From: Dysgonomonas sp. HDW5A
Lineage (GTDB): Bacteria; Bacteroidota; Bacteroidia; Bacteroidales; Dysgonomonadaceae
NCBI RefSeq assembly: GCF_011299555.1
Contig: NZ_CP049857.1
Span: 3,038,001-3,102,000 of the forward strand
Length of the DNA: 64,000 nt
Direction of reading: 5' to 3'
Shown here: positions 8,802 through 18,353 of the stretch, piece by piece
How the letters are laid out: the number at the start of each line of letters is the position of its first letter
Numbering within the stretch: the stretch's first letter is position 1
The notes under the pieces: model-generated
Databases searched by the model: none
Told to the model about the DNA's origin: nothing
Seen by the model: only the letters and a program-made list of their open reading frames with translations
Position numbers and translations under genes: made by a program

Positions 8802-9464
8802 ATGAAAAGGATTATTTTATTTATCTTAGGTATTTCCTGTGTTGGATTCCTACAAGCACAGATAGGTGTTAATACGAATGAACCAAAAGTTAGTTTAGAT
8901 GTATATGCGGGTTCTTTGGATGGTACTACTGCCGAAGGTTTATCAGCTCCCCGACTTACATTAGATCAATTGGCATCGAAAGATTCCAAATATCTGGCCG
9001 ATCAAACCGGAGCTTTGGTTTATGTGACTGACGTAACAGGAACGGCTTCTGCTAAAACTCGAAATGTAATAGCCGTAGGTTATTATTATTTTGATGGAAC
9101 TCTCTGGCAGACAATTGGTCCCGATAAAAGTTTAGGATTCTTTTATATGCCTTCTATTGTTTTGCCTACTGACACTTCCGATCCGTCTTATAACGTAAGT
9201 ACGCAAACCTTTACAATTGATCTTTACGGAATTTATGCGGCTCAATTCGGGTTGACTAATTCAGGTTCATCAACAAAAAGTCCGGGAGCAAGCTCGTTGC
9301 CCATAGCAGCAAGCAATGCCTTGGAATATCTGATTACCTATTTCGATAATACGGTTTATCAAAATGTTGCACTGAGCAATGTGGGTGTGTTAACATATCA
9401 ATTGCCTGCTGTAGTTACAGTTACAGATAAAACATTTATGAATATTTTATTTAAGGTAAAATAA
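8802..9464 (+). CDS. Cassette 1 gene A: secreted ~220-aa protein
   Basis: 220 residues with a signal peptide ending LQA before Gln (QIGVNTNEPKVSLDVYAGS). The N-terminal part follows a plan common in secreted Bacteroidota proteins: IGVNT..P..LDV, a few residues later GLSAPRLTLDQL, then TGALVYVTD and GYYYFDGTLWQ. The remainder is beta-rich (FYMPSIVLPTDTSDPSYNVS, ending FMNILFKVK). No anchor, lipobox or T9SS C-terminal domain is visible. First gene of a three-gene unit repeated at 13265 and 17660; A1 is clearly diverged from A2/A3, which are identical to each other. Function unknown; a secreted structural or adhesive component is likely. Confidence 0.8.
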   Translation: MKRIILFILGISCVGFLQAQIGVNTNEPKVSLDVYAGSLDGTTAEGLSAPRLTLDQLASKDSKYLADQTGALVYVTDVTGTASAKTRNVIAVGYYYFDGTLWQTIGPDKSLGFFYMPSIVLPTDTSDPSYNVSTQTFTIDLYGIYAAQFGLTNSGSSTKSPGASSLPIAASNALEYLITYFDNTVYQNVALSNVGVLTYQLPAVVTVTDKTFMNILFKVK

Positions 9465-9566
9465 TTCTAGAGAATCGTTAATGATCTGATTTTAAATCAT
9501 AACATGCTATAGCTGTTATTCTGCCAAAGTCATAAAAAGGTAATCTCCAAATAAACAATAATAGTT

Positions 9567-10070
9567 ATGAAAATATTCTATACGCTGATTCTGTATCTAT
9601 GTGCATTATCGGCATTTTCACAAACAAACGAAACTACTGTAAATACAAATGGGACATACTTGTTTCAGAAAGCAACATTTACCATCTCTAATTACAATAC
9701 AAAGGCAGAAGTTAATACACGTGTTATAACCGACCCGTCGTTACTGGATGCTTCAGATTTGTTTTTTCAAAATGTGTTTTTGCAGGCTACAGTTAATGAC
9801 GAAGTGTTGATGTCGTGTATGTTACCCGATGGAATCGAATATTTAGTAAAAGGTGGAACTGAATTGGTTCCGACTAAAGTTTTGCCACCTACCGACGAAC
9901 GTGTTCGGAATAAAACTGCCGATAATAATCAGCCTTTGCAATTGGCACCCTATTCACTGTCAATCCAGAATAATACGTTGACGTTTACAGTTCGCTATTT
10001 ATATGGAGATTCCAGATATAATTTCCCTTTGGAAGGTAAATTAGTAGTTACCTTGACTAAACAGAAATAA
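9567..10070 (+). CDS. Cassette 1 gene B: secreted ~167-aa protein
   Basis: 167 residues with a signal peptide ending AFS before Gln. The mature part is beta-rich: GTYLFQKATFTISNYNTKAE, TRVITDPSLLDASDLFFQNVF and a C-terminal LEGKLVVTLTKQK shared by all three B copies. The stop codon is followed after two bases by the ATG of gene C, identically spaced in all three cassettes, which points to coupled translation and a fixed B:C relation. The gap to A is 102 bp. No family recognised; B might be a chaperone, partner or anchor of C. Confidence 0.75.
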   Translation: MKIFYTLILYLCALSAFSQTNETTVNTNGTYLFQKATFTISNYNTKAEVNTRVITDPSLLDASDLFFQNVFLQATVNDEVLMSCMLPDGIEYLVKGGTELVPTKVLPPTDERVRNKTADNNQPLQLAPYSLSIQNNTLTFTVRYLYGDSRYNFPLEGKLVVTLTKQK

Positions 10071-10072
10071 CA

Positions 10073-12967
10073 ATGAAGCAGCTATATTCAAAACTTATCT
10101 TTTTGTGCCTGTTTATATTCTCGATAGGACATGTAACAGCTCAGGATTGTTCCTCCAGTTTTACTGTGAGCACCGCGTCCACTCCGTCTACCTGTCAGGC
10201 TAACGGAACGGTAACGGTAACACTCAGCGGTGATCTGACCAATCTTTATAATATTCAATACGGATTAACCTCACCCACTACAGGTTTTACGATAAATCCA
10301 CAGGAACATAATGTACTTACAAATATTCCTGCAGGTACTTATACAGTTACCGTGCGTGCATTTTGTAGCGTAAATGCAGGCTATGATGTGGTTAAAACTG
10401 TGACTAATGTAACCGTAGGTGGTAACTATAAGGTTCCTTCGGTTTCTTTTAATGCAACATCTTCGCGTAAGTCTTACGACGTATGTAATACAGGTATAAT
10501 TGTACTAAATGTTACAGACGGTAGTGGAACTTTTACCTTTAATATAACATCGGCACCCGCCGGTGCAACAACAGGAGTTATCACCCCAACCAAGAGTGGT
10601 AGCCTGTATACATTTCCCGGACAAGATTATCCATCAGGAGATTACGTAGTAGAAATAGACGATGGTTGTTATCATTCGGTAGCTACCTTTACATTGGGGC
10701 AGGTTACCGGATTTCCTCCATTTGTATACTCTAATTATACGGGACCAAGACCTACCTTAACCGATAATACATGTAGTTCTCTCTATTGGTATACAGGCAC
10801 GGTAAGTACCGGTAACCCCGATTATTACCGTTACTATGCCGATGGAATGTATGAGGTGGGAGCAGGTCCGGTGGGTTCTATGCCAACTGCTTGGACTGCC
10901 TGGATAGGAGCCAATCTTGTGTCATCCGGACTTTTGTTGGATATATCTCCAAATACTTATGCTGATTTTTATATTCCCAATAATATATCCGTGTACACTC
11001 GCCTCAAGGGATGTAGTGCAGCGTATACATCTTTCAATACTTATCTGAAGAAGCCTACTATGACTAATTCGGTAACCAACCGGGGATGTGAAAATTACAC
11101 ATATACCATAAGACCTTGGACCGATTATGATGGTCTGTTTTGCTATCCTGTTGCCATTAAGGTAACTAAGTCTATTGGTGGAGAAGTCGTATTTAATAAT
11201 CCAAGCTGGTCATATTCTACAACCGGTCAGGTGGTAACTTTGGATTATAATACCAGTTATACGATAACAATGACCGATCCTAATGGTACAGTGGCTACAA
11301 GTTCTGTAAATACAAACAGAGATATGACCTTTACTACCAATCTTGTTAATTGTGATAATTATCAGCTCCAATATTATGCACCTTCGGGTACTACTTGCTG
11401 GCCTATTATGGTGACAATTACAGATGCGGGAGGTCAGGTAATATGTACCGATTCGGTAACAACAACCTCTGTACGTCAATCGTGCCCTTTATCTTTTGGG
11501 CAGACCTATACGTTTAAAGCGACCTACCCCAACTCAATACCTGAATATACATATACTACTACTAAAACAGTAGCTTCGGGTTTACCTACAACTGTTAATT
11601 TGACTCGTAATTATAGTAATGCGTGTATTGAAGATAACGGGTATTTTTATTCTACAGTATCAAGTGCTACACCTTGGCCTGTAGGAACTACGCTGACGAT
11701 AACCGGCCCTCCGGGGTACACTACTCAAACTTATACGGCAACAGCTTCCAATTGGTATTATTATTGGCCGACAACAACTATACCTGCAGGGAATTATACG
11801 CTGACTGTCGATTTTGGTTGTGGTACGCCTATTTCTACTCAGATTACACAAAATGGGGTGTATAGTGGTAAAGCACTAAGCTATACTACCGAAAATACAT
11901 GTTCGGGGATGAAGGTTACTCCTTCAGGCTTGATGACTTATCAGGGTGCTAACACAACTACGTATTACAGATTGACCAGTGGTCCTGTTGGTTTTGATAA
12001 AACGGTTAAATCTCCCGGAGGGTCGTTTATCTTCTCGGCTCCCGGAACTTATGTATTAGGTATTTTAAATACCAATGATGCTAATGCTTGTGTGATCAAC
12101 ACGAAAACGATTGTTTATACCGCCCCACCATTGGCTCTGAGCCAGACAGGAAGTAGTGCTTATGAATGTACCGATGGAGCTACAGGGGTAATCCTTTTGC
12201 AAGCCATAAACGGTGTAGCACCTTATACTTACCAGCTCTGGAACAAAGACAATACCGTTCAGATCAATATCCCCGAGATAGTCTCTTCCGGACAAGTACA
12301 CTTTGATTACGGGGAAGCTGATTCTACCTATACAGCACGTATCATGGATCAGTGCGGCAATAGCTTCAGCCAACAGATCACTATGGCCAAGCTAAGCACC
12401 GCCCGTATCGTTTACGCCGAAGACAATAATGTTTGTACCGGAGATACTATTCAATTAAAATGTATCACACTCGGTAACACAGCTTATAACTGGACAGGTC
12501 CCAACGGATTCTCGACAACCGTGCAAAGCCCCAAGATAGCCGATGCAGATACAACTATGACAGGATGGTACAGAGTAACCGTTATGCCCGAATTTTGCGG
12601 TGACCCCGTACAGGATAGCGTTTATATCAATGTGTATAAACCATTGACTACAGGAGCGGTTACAGACAGCCAGACAGTATGTGTTCGTACAGTAGCCAAT
12701 ACTTTAAGCTGCGCCGTAAGAGGAGGTAGTGGAGTATACACCTATCAATGGCAATCCAGTACAAATGGTACAACAGGATGGACTAATATAGCAGGTGCAA
12801 CGAGTGCCACATACACTCCTCCCACTCTTATTCAGTCGCGAACTACTTATTACCATGTAATAGTTACCGACCGATGCGGAATAGTTACCAGCAACAGTAT
12901 GGCTGTGAACTTCAAGCCTTGTTACATTCCGGTTAATCCGAATATTCGATCAAGAGGCGGACGTTAA
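10073..12967 (+). CDS. Cassette 1 gene C: large Cys-rich SprB/Ig-like adhesin
   Basis: 964 residues: signal peptide ending VTA before Gln, then a chain of beta-sandwich modules with paired Cys. The first module begins CSSSFTVSTASTPSTCQANG; later ones include GSGTFTFNITSAPAG, a Tyr/Thr-rich module (YYYWPTTTIPAGNYTLTV), a SprB-like repeat (GVAPYTYQLWNKDN) and an Ig/PKD-like end (YTYQWQSSTNGTTGW). It ends with a short Arg-rich tail (PCYIPVNPNIRSRGGR) conserved in all copies. No transmembrane helix, LPXTG-like signal or recognisable T9SS domain. Synonymous codons in about 12220-12960 end in C more often than earlier, suggesting a separate history for the 3' third. Likely an exported, surface-associated adhesin or filament subunit. 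Confidence 0.75.
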   Translation: MKQLYSKLIFLCLFIFSIGHVTAQDCSSSFTVSTASTPSTCQANGTVTVTLSGDLTNLYNIQYGLTSPTTGFTINPQEHNVLTNIPAGTYTVTVRAFCSVNAGYDVVKTVTNVTVGGNYKVPSVSFNATSSRKSYDVCNTGIIVLNVTDGSGTFTFNITSAPAGATTGVITPTKSGSLYTFPGQDYPSGDYVVEIDDGCYHSVATFTLGQVTGFPPFVYSNYTGPRPTLTDNTCSSLYWYTGTVSTGNPDYYRYYADGMYEVGAGPVGSMPTAWTAWIGANLVSSGLLLDISPNTYADFYIPNNISVYTRLKGCSAAYTSFNTYLKKPTMTNSVTNRGCENYTYTIRPWTDYDGLFCYPVAIKVTKSIGGEVVFNNPSWSYSTTGQVVTLDYNTSYTITMTDPNGTVATSSVNTNRDMTFTTNLVNCDNYQLQYYAPSGTTCWPIMVTITDAGGQVICTDSVTTTSVRQSCPLSFGQTYTFKATYPNSIPEYTYTTTKTVASGLPTTVNLTRNYSNACIEDNGYFYSTVSSATPWPVGTTLTITGPPGYTTQTYTATASNWYYYWPTTTIPAGNYTLTVDFGCGTPISTQITQNGVYSGKALSYTTENTCSGMKVTPSGLMTYQGANTTTYYRLTSGPVGFDKTVKSPGGSFIFSAPGTYVLGILNTNDANACVINTKTIVYTAPPLALSQTGSSAYECTDGATGVILLQAINGVAPYTYQLWNKDNTVQINIPEIVSSGQVHFDYGEADSTYTARIMDQCGNSFSQQITMAKLSTARIVYAEDNNVCTGDTIQLKCITLGNTAYNWTGPNGFSTTVQSPKIADADTTMTGWYRVTVMPEFCGDPVQDSVYINVYKPLTTGAVTDSQTVCVRTVANTLSCAVRGGSGVYTYQWQSSTNGTTGWTNIAGATSATYTPPTLIQSRTTYYHVIVTDRCGIVTSNSMAVNFKPCYIPVNPNIRSRGGR

Positions 12968-12979
12968 AATAGAGCTGAG

Positions 12980-13063
12980 TATGCAGATACTTTCTGCATC
13001 ATGACATAATAAAAACCAAACAATCAGGGTGAAATACTAAATAGTATTTCACCCTGATTGTTT
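12980..13063 (+). terminator. Double hairpin / terminator after cassette 1
   Basis: Just after the C1 stop there is a small hairpin (ATGCAGA 12980-12986 / TCTGCAT 12992-12998) and then a perfect 23-base inverted repeat (13016-13038 and 13041-13063) with a two-base loop AA. The second hairpin lacks a strong U-tract. The whole block recurs after cassette 2, where the loop reads TT. Confidence 0.7.
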
Positions 13064-13204
13064 GATTTAGTATAAATGCAAATATTTAAGAGGGCTTTGT
13101 TGTAGCTTTAGCAAAATAAATGATATTATGTATGAATTACCGGTATTAACATATGAATAGCGAAAAAAATAGACTGTTATTTATGTCTTTTTGTTTTATT
13201 TAAT

Positions 13205-13212
13205 TACTTTTG
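13205..13212 (+). promoter_or_regulatory. -7 promoter element, cassette 2
   Basis: TACTTTTG, exact match to TAnnTTTG, 52 bp before the A2 start. The leader contains ACGACAACAACAATAACGAC-type units, longer than in cassette 3. The surrounding 250 bp closely match those upstream of cassette 3. Confidence 0.65.
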
Positions 13213-13264
13213 TGTCTTTATTTGGATAGATTTTAACTAACGACAACAACAATAACGACAACAA

Positions 13265-13927
13265 ATGAAAAGGATTATTCTATTAATGCTGGGAATCTCT
13301 AGTATTGGTCTTGTACATGCGCAAATAGGAGTCAATTCAACCGATCCTAAGGTGACATTGGATATTCAAGCAGGTACAATTGATGCTACTACGGCAGAAG
13401 GCTTAACAGCTCCCCGGCTTACACTTGCACAATTGGCTGCAAAGGATGCCAAATATACTTCAGATCAAACCGGTACTATTGTTTATGTGACAAGCATGAC
13501 GGGTACGGCAACAACAAAAACCCGAAATGTTATAGCCGCAGGTTATTATTATTTTGATGGAACTCTTTGGCAGGCTATGGCTCCAGATCCTGCTCTGAGA
13601 TTTTTCTACATGCCATCGATTGTACTGCCAACTAATACCTCAGATCCATCTTACAATGCATCAACGCAGACATTCACTATCGATCTGTATCAGGCTTACT
13701 CTAATCAGTTCAAATTAACTAACTCCGCAAATACCTCCAAAAGCCCCGGAGCCACAGCATTACCCGTTTCGGCAAGCAATTCTCTGGAGTATTTTATTAC
13801 TTATTACGATAATACGGTTTATCAAAATATTGCACTGACTAATACCGGCGTATTAACATATAAATTACCTGCAACTTTTACTATTTCCGAAAAAACATTT
13901 ATGAATATTGTATTCAAGGTAAAATAG
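13265..13927 (+). CDS. Cassette 2 gene A: secreted ~220-aa protein
   Basis: 220 residues, signal peptide ending VHA before Gln. The protein is identical to A3 (17660) over its whole length, and the DNA differs only at a few synonymous positions, mostly in the last 70 bases. A1 is much more divergent. This is a recent duplication or gene conversion between copies 2 and 3. Shared plan with A1: IGVNS..PKVTLDIQAG, GLTAPRLTLAQL, GTIVYVTSM, YYYFDGTLWQ. The gap to B2 is only 24 bp. Function unknown. Confidence 0.8.
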   Translation: MKRIILLMLGISSIGLVHAQIGVNSTDPKVTLDIQAGTIDATTAEGLTAPRLTLAQLAAKDAKYTSDQTGTIVYVTSMTGTATTKTRNVIAAGYYYFDGTLWQAMAPDPALRFFYMPSIVLPTNTSDPSYNASTQTFTIDLYQAYSNQFKLTNSANTSKSPGATALPVSASNSLEYFITYYDNTVYQNIALTNTGVLTYKLPATFTISEKTFMNIVFKVK

Positions 13928-13951
13928 TAAGCTAAATAAGATAATAAAATT

Positions 13952-14455
13952 ATGAAAATACTATATATATTGATGTTATGTTTGTATACTACTTCTATGT
14001 ATTCACAAACCTCGAAAGGCATAAGTGGTAATGAAACGTATCTATTTGAAAAAGCAACATTTACTCTCTATAACTATAATTCTAAAGCAGAGGTCAATAC
14101 ACGAGTGATTACAGATCCCGGATCAGTGACTCCTGAAGATATATTTTTTCAGAATGTTTTCAGACGAGCAATTATTAATAACGGTTCATTGTTATATTGC
14201 ACATTACCTGATGAAAAGGATTACGCCGTGAAAGATGATGGTGTTAAATTATCGGCACTTAAGGCACAAGTTCCTTTCAAGGATGAAAAGAAAGAACCTA
14301 CCGTAGGTCGTGTTTTTTCCGGCCAATTAGAGCCTTACACAATGTCGGTTAACGGTGGTGTCTTGACAATTTCCGTAATGTATGTATACGGAGATTCGCG
14401 TTACCCTTATACGTTAGAAGGAAAATTAGTTCTTACTATGATTAAACAGAAATAA
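13952..14455 (+). CDS. Cassette 2 gene B: secreted ~167-aa protein
   Basis: 167 residues with a signal peptide ending MYS before Gln (QTSKGISGNETYLFEKATF). Same length as B1 and B3 but diverged in the middle, with the conserved end LEGKLVLTMIKQK. Two bases separate its stop from the ATG of C2. Contains a short charged stretch (FKDEKKEPTVG) in the region that varies most among B copies. Function unknown. Confidence 0.75.
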   Translation: MKILYILMLCLYTTSMYSQTSKGISGNETYLFEKATFTLYNYNSKAEVNTRVITDPGSVTPEDIFFQNVFRRAIINNGSLLYCTLPDEKDYAVKDDGVKLSALKAQVPFKDEKKEPTVGRVFSGQLEPYTMSVNGGVLTISVMYVYGDSRYPYTLEGKLVLTMIKQK

Positions 14456-14457
14456 CA

Positions 14458-17364
14458 ATGAAACAATTCTATTTAAGGATAACTTGTCTGTTGCTCCTTA
14501 TATTTTCAATAGGCAGCATAGCAGCTCAGACTTGTTCTTCAATTTTTACGGTAAGTACAACATCCACTCCCTCTACTTGCCAGGCAAACGGAACAATAAC
14601 CGTAACTCTTAATGGTGATTTAACCAATCTTACTAATGTACAATATGGATTGACTACTTCTGCCGGTGCCGCAGTTATCAATCCGCAGGAAAACAATGTT
14701 CTGACAAATATTCCAGCGGGTAGCTATACGGTTAGTGTGCGTGCATTTTGTAAAGTGGATGAAAATTATAACGTTGTAAAAACAGTTGCCAATGTAATTG
14801 TAGGTGGTAACTATAAAGTACCTTCTGCCTCTTTCAATGCAGGTTCTTCGCGTAAATCATACAGTACTTGTAATACCGGTATTATTGCATTGAACGTGAC
14901 TGATGGCAGTGGAACATTTACTTTTAACATCACTTCTGCACCTGCCGGTGTAACGCTTGGTGAGGTGGTACCTACTAAGTCGGGAACTCTTTATACGTTC
15001 CCTACTCAGGATTATCCTGCTGGTAATTATTCTGTACAAATTCAAGATGGTTGTTACACCTCTGTAGCTACTTTTACTTTGGGGCAGATCACAGGATTTC
15101 CTCCTATTGCTATTACTAATACTTCCTTTTATCCGACACTTGTCGATGGAGACTGTAGCTCTGTAAAAGTTAATCCAGGAACTGTGTCTAACAGTGATCC
15201 GGATTTTTATCGTTATTATACGGATGGAATGTATGAAATAGGTATCACTAAAGCAGGTGCGGCAATGCCAACCAATTGGTATTCATGGAAACCGGGTAGT
15301 GCCAGCCCTTATGTCTTAGACTTATCGCCATATAGTCTCTCTGATTTCTATGCATCCAACTCGATGGTAGTATATCTACGGGTAAAGGGATGTCCTAATT
15401 CTTATACCACTTCGTTGACAAATTTTAGACAGCCATACGCAACTACAAGTTATACCCGTAGGTGTGATGATTATTTGTTTAATTATAGACCTTGGACCGA
15501 TTTCGATGGTAATTTGTGTTATCCTCTTTCTGTAGTTATAACCCAAACAACAAATCCGGGTGCAGGTACTGTTATATACACAGGTTCTTTACCGGCTGCC
15601 TCTGCTTCATCTTATAGTTCAATCGCTCTTCAATATGGTGTTGGCTATAATGTCGCGATAACTGATGCTGCCGGAAAAGCTCTGTCACCCATAGCACCAA
15701 ACATAAGCAGATCGAATATGTCTTTGTCGTACTCGGATGTGCCATGTAGTACTACTTATAATTTGACGTATAGTTCTAATGAACCGTGTTATCCTATTGA
15801 TGTGACTATCACAGAGGTTGCTACAGGTACTGTTATATATACGAATAGGCTTACCTCTACATCGTCTGCAACTACTGTGTTGGAGTATGGTAAATCCTAT
15901 CGCTTCGATGCAGTATATGTGGGAACTGATCCTTTGCGCTCGTATACTTATACGATACCTATCAGGAATATCAATCAGCCTACTGCTTATAGAGTGTTGA
16001 TTGATTCGCCTAATTCTTGTATTGAAGATTATGGTCGATTATATATTGCTTCAGTCGATGGAACTTATTTCCCTGCAGGTACTACTATGACTGTAACAGG
16101 TCCTGCGGGATATACGACACAAACATATACAGCTACCTCCCAGTCGTATTACTATTATTTTCCGTCGACTGCTTTGCCTGCGGGAACTTATACTTTGACC
16201 GTTAATAGTACTTGTCCCGGTGCTTTGCCGATAACGACTGTTGTAAATCTACCGGGAATATATAGCGGAAAGAACCTGGCATATACTACGCAGAATACTT
16301 GTGAAGGTACGAAAATTTTTCCTACAGGATCAATGACTTATCAGGGTAACAATACAACCACTTATTACAGGTTGACTAGCGGTCCTGCCGGTTATGATCA
16401 AACAGTAATTGGTCCCGGAGGATCATTTACCTTATCTACCCCCGGAACTTACACTTTAGGTATTTTAAATACAAACAGTGCTACGGGGTGTGTTATCAAT
16501 ACAAAAACAATAGTTTACACAGCTCCTCCATTGGCATTGGATAATACAGGTACAAGTGCTTATACATGTGTGGACGATGTGACAGGAATTATTATTGTAA
16601 AAGGAACCAACGGAGTAGCCCCTTATACGTATCAGTTATGGGATGAGGCTAATACGACAAAATTGGTTGCGACAGACTTGGTATCTTCAGATAGGGCAAT
16701 TTTTAATTATGGAGATGCAGGAAAAACCTATACTGTGCGTGTTAAAGACCAGTGTGGTAATGAATTTAGCCAAAAGGTAACACTAGCTAGATTAAAGACT
16801 GCCCGTATTGTAAATGCCGATCCTAGTAGTATCTGTACAGGCGAAACAATTGTCTTGAAGTGTACAACATTGGGTACTACAGCTTATACGTGGACAGGTC
16901 CAAATGGTTATACTTCTACGGCTCAAAACCCTACTATCCCAAATGCTACGGCAGATATGACCGGATGGTATAAGGTTTCGGTTATGCCCGAATTTTGTGG
17001 AGAAGCTGTAAAAGACAGTGCATATGTTACCGTATACCCTCCATTGACAGCCGGTGCGGTTGCTGCTCAGGCAGTATGCGTACGTACTGCTGCAAGTGCA
17101 TTGAGTGGCTCAATAACAGGTGGTAGTGGTACTTATACTTATCAATGGCAAACAAGTGTGGATGGTTCGACCGGCTGGATAGATATATCCGGAGCTACTG
17201 CCGCTAATTATACGCCTCCCGTAAAGATTCAATCGGGTGCTAATTATTACCGTGTAGTAGTAACCGACAGATGCGGGACTGTTAATGGCAATCCGATAAC
17301 GGTAAATAGCACACCTTGTTATCTTCCGGTCAATCCAAATATCCGATCAAGAAGCGGGCGTTAA
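14458..17364 (+). CDS. Cassette 2 gene C: large Cys-rich SprB/Ig-like adhesin
   Basis: 968 residues; signal peptide ending IAA before Gln. Same module order and Cys spacing as C1 and C3. Its first about 120 residues (TCQANGTITVTLNGDLTNL) and the 3' part (LWDEANTTKLVATDLVSS) agree with C3, but the central 350 residues (about 15100-16000) differ strongly from both other copies, where C1 and C3 resemble each other. Ends PCYLPVNPNIRSRSGR. This pattern suggests segmental recombination between copies. Exported; no anchor visible. Confidence 0.75.
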   Translation: MKQFYLRITCLLLLIFSIGSIAAQTCSSIFTVSTTSTPSTCQANGTITVTLNGDLTNLTNVQYGLTTSAGAAVINPQENNVLTNIPAGSYTVSVRAFCKVDENYNVVKTVANVIVGGNYKVPSASFNAGSSRKSYSTCNTGIIALNVTDGSGTFTFNITSAPAGVTLGEVVPTKSGTLYTFPTQDYPAGNYSVQIQDGCYTSVATFTLGQITGFPPIAITNTSFYPTLVDGDCSSVKVNPGTVSNSDPDFYRYYTDGMYEIGITKAGAAMPTNWYSWKPGSASPYVLDLSPYSLSDFYASNSMVVYLRVKGCPNSYTTSLTNFRQPYATTSYTRRCDDYLFNYRPWTDFDGNLCYPLSVVITQTTNPGAGTVIYTGSLPAASASSYSSIALQYGVGYNVAITDAAGKALSPIAPNISRSNMSLSYSDVPCSTTYNLTYSSNEPCYPIDVTITEVATGTVIYTNRLTSTSSATTVLEYGKSYRFDAVYVGTDPLRSYTYTIPIRNINQPTAYRVLIDSPNSCIEDYGRLYIASVDGTYFPAGTTMTVTGPAGYTTQTYTATSQSYYYYFPSTALPAGTYTLTVNSTCPGALPITTVVNLPGIYSGKNLAYTTQNTCEGTKIFPTGSMTYQGNNTTTYYRLTSGPAGYDQTVIGPGGSFTLSTPGTYTLGILNTNSATGCVINTKTIVYTAPPLALDNTGTSAYTCVDDVTGIIIVKGTNGVAPYTYQLWDEANTTKLVATDLVSSDRAIFNYGDAGKTYTVRVKDQCGNEFSQKVTLARLKTARIVNADPSSICTGETIVLKCTTLGTTAYTWTGPNGYTSTAQNPTIPNATADMTGWYKVSVMPEFCGEAVKDSAYVTVYPPLTAGAVAAQAVCVRTAASALSGSITGGSGTYTYQWQTSVDGSTGWIDISGATAANYTPPVKIQSGANYYRVVVTDRCGTVNGNPITVNSTPCYLPVNPNIRSRSGR

Positions 17365-17377
17365 AATAGAGCTGAGT

Positions 17378-17466
17378 ATGCAGATACTTTCTGCATCATG
17401 ACATAACAAAAAACCAAACAATCAGGGTGAAATACTATTTAGTATTTCACCCTGATTGTTTGGTTT
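17378..17466 (+). terminator. Double hairpin / terminator after cassette 2
   Basis: The same block as after cassette 1: small hairpin (ATGCAGA 17378-17384 / TCTGCAT 17390-17396), then an inverted repeat of about 27 bases per arm (17411-17437 and 17440-17466) with loop TT. In cassette 1 the loop is AA, its reverse complement. Confidence 0.7.
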
Positions 17467-17604
17467 AGTATAAATGCAAATATTTAAGAGCTGTCTTTGT
17501 AGTAGTTTTTGTAAAATAAATGATATTATGTATGAATTATCAGTATTAACATATGAATAGCGAAAATAGCTGACTGTTATTTGTGTCTATTTGTTTTATT
17601 TAGT

Positions 17605-17612
17605 TACTTTTG
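17605..17612 (+). promoter_or_regulatory. -7 promoter element, cassette 3
   Basis: TACTTTTG, exact match to TAnnTTTG, 47 bp before the A3 start. The leader holds ACGACAACGACAACAACAA immediately before the ATG. Confidence 0.65.
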
Positions 17613-17659
17613 TATCTTGATTGGGATATTTTTTTAACTAACGACAACGACAACAACAA

Positions 17660-18322
17660 ATGAAAAGGATTATTCTATTAATGCTGGGAATCTCTAGTAT
17701 TGGTCTTGTACATGCGCAAATAGGAGTCAATTCAACCGATCCTAAGGTGACATTGGATATTCAAGCAGGTACTATTGATGCTACTACGGCAGAAGGCTTA
17801 ACAGCTCCCCGGCTTACACTTGCACAATTGGCTGCAAAGGATGCCAAATATACTTCAGATCAAACCGGTACTATTGTTTATGTGACAAGCATGACGGGTA
17901 CGGCAACAACAAAAACCCGAAATGTTATAGCCGCAGGTTATTATTATTTTGATGGAACTCTTTGGCAGGCTATGGCTCCAGATCCTGCTCTGAGATTTTT
18001 CTACATGCCATCGATTGTACTGCCAACTAATACCTCAGATCCATCTTACAATGCATCAACGCAGACATTCACTATCGATCTGTATCAGGCTTACTCTAAT
18101 CAGTTCAAATTGACTAACTCCGCAAATACCTCCAAAAGCCCCGGAGCCACAGCATTACCCGTTTCGGCAAGCAATTCTCTGGAGTATTTTATTACTTATT
18201 ACGATAATACGGTTTATCAAAATATTGCACTGACTAATACCGGCGTATTAACATATAAGCTACCCGCAACTTTTACTATTTCCGAAAAAACATTTATGAA
18301 TATTGTCTTTAAGGTAAAGTAA
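17660..18322 (+). CDS. Cassette 3 gene A: secreted ~220-aa protein
   Basis: 220 residues, protein identical to A2 (13265). Nucleotide differences are few and synonymous, concentrated at the 3' end (for example stop TAA instead of TAG and AAGCTACCC instead of AAATTACCT). Signal peptide ending VHA before Gln; no lipobox or anchor. The gap to B3 is 31 bp. The identity of A2 and A3 contrasts with the strong divergence of the B and C genes behind them, so A may be kept constant while C varies. Function unknown. Confidence 0.8.
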   Translation: MKRIILLMLGISSIGLVHAQIGVNSTDPKVTLDIQAGTIDATTAEGLTAPRLTLAQLAAKDAKYTSDQTGTIVYVTSMTGTATTKTRNVIAAGYYYFDGTLWQAMAPDPALRFFYMPSIVLPTNTSDPSYNASTQTFTIDLYQAYSNQFKLTNSANTSKSPGATALPVSASNSLEYFITYYDNTVYQNIALTNTGVLTYKLPATFTISEKTFMNIVFKVK

Positions 18323-18353
18323 TAAGCATACTACAACTAAACAATAATTAATT

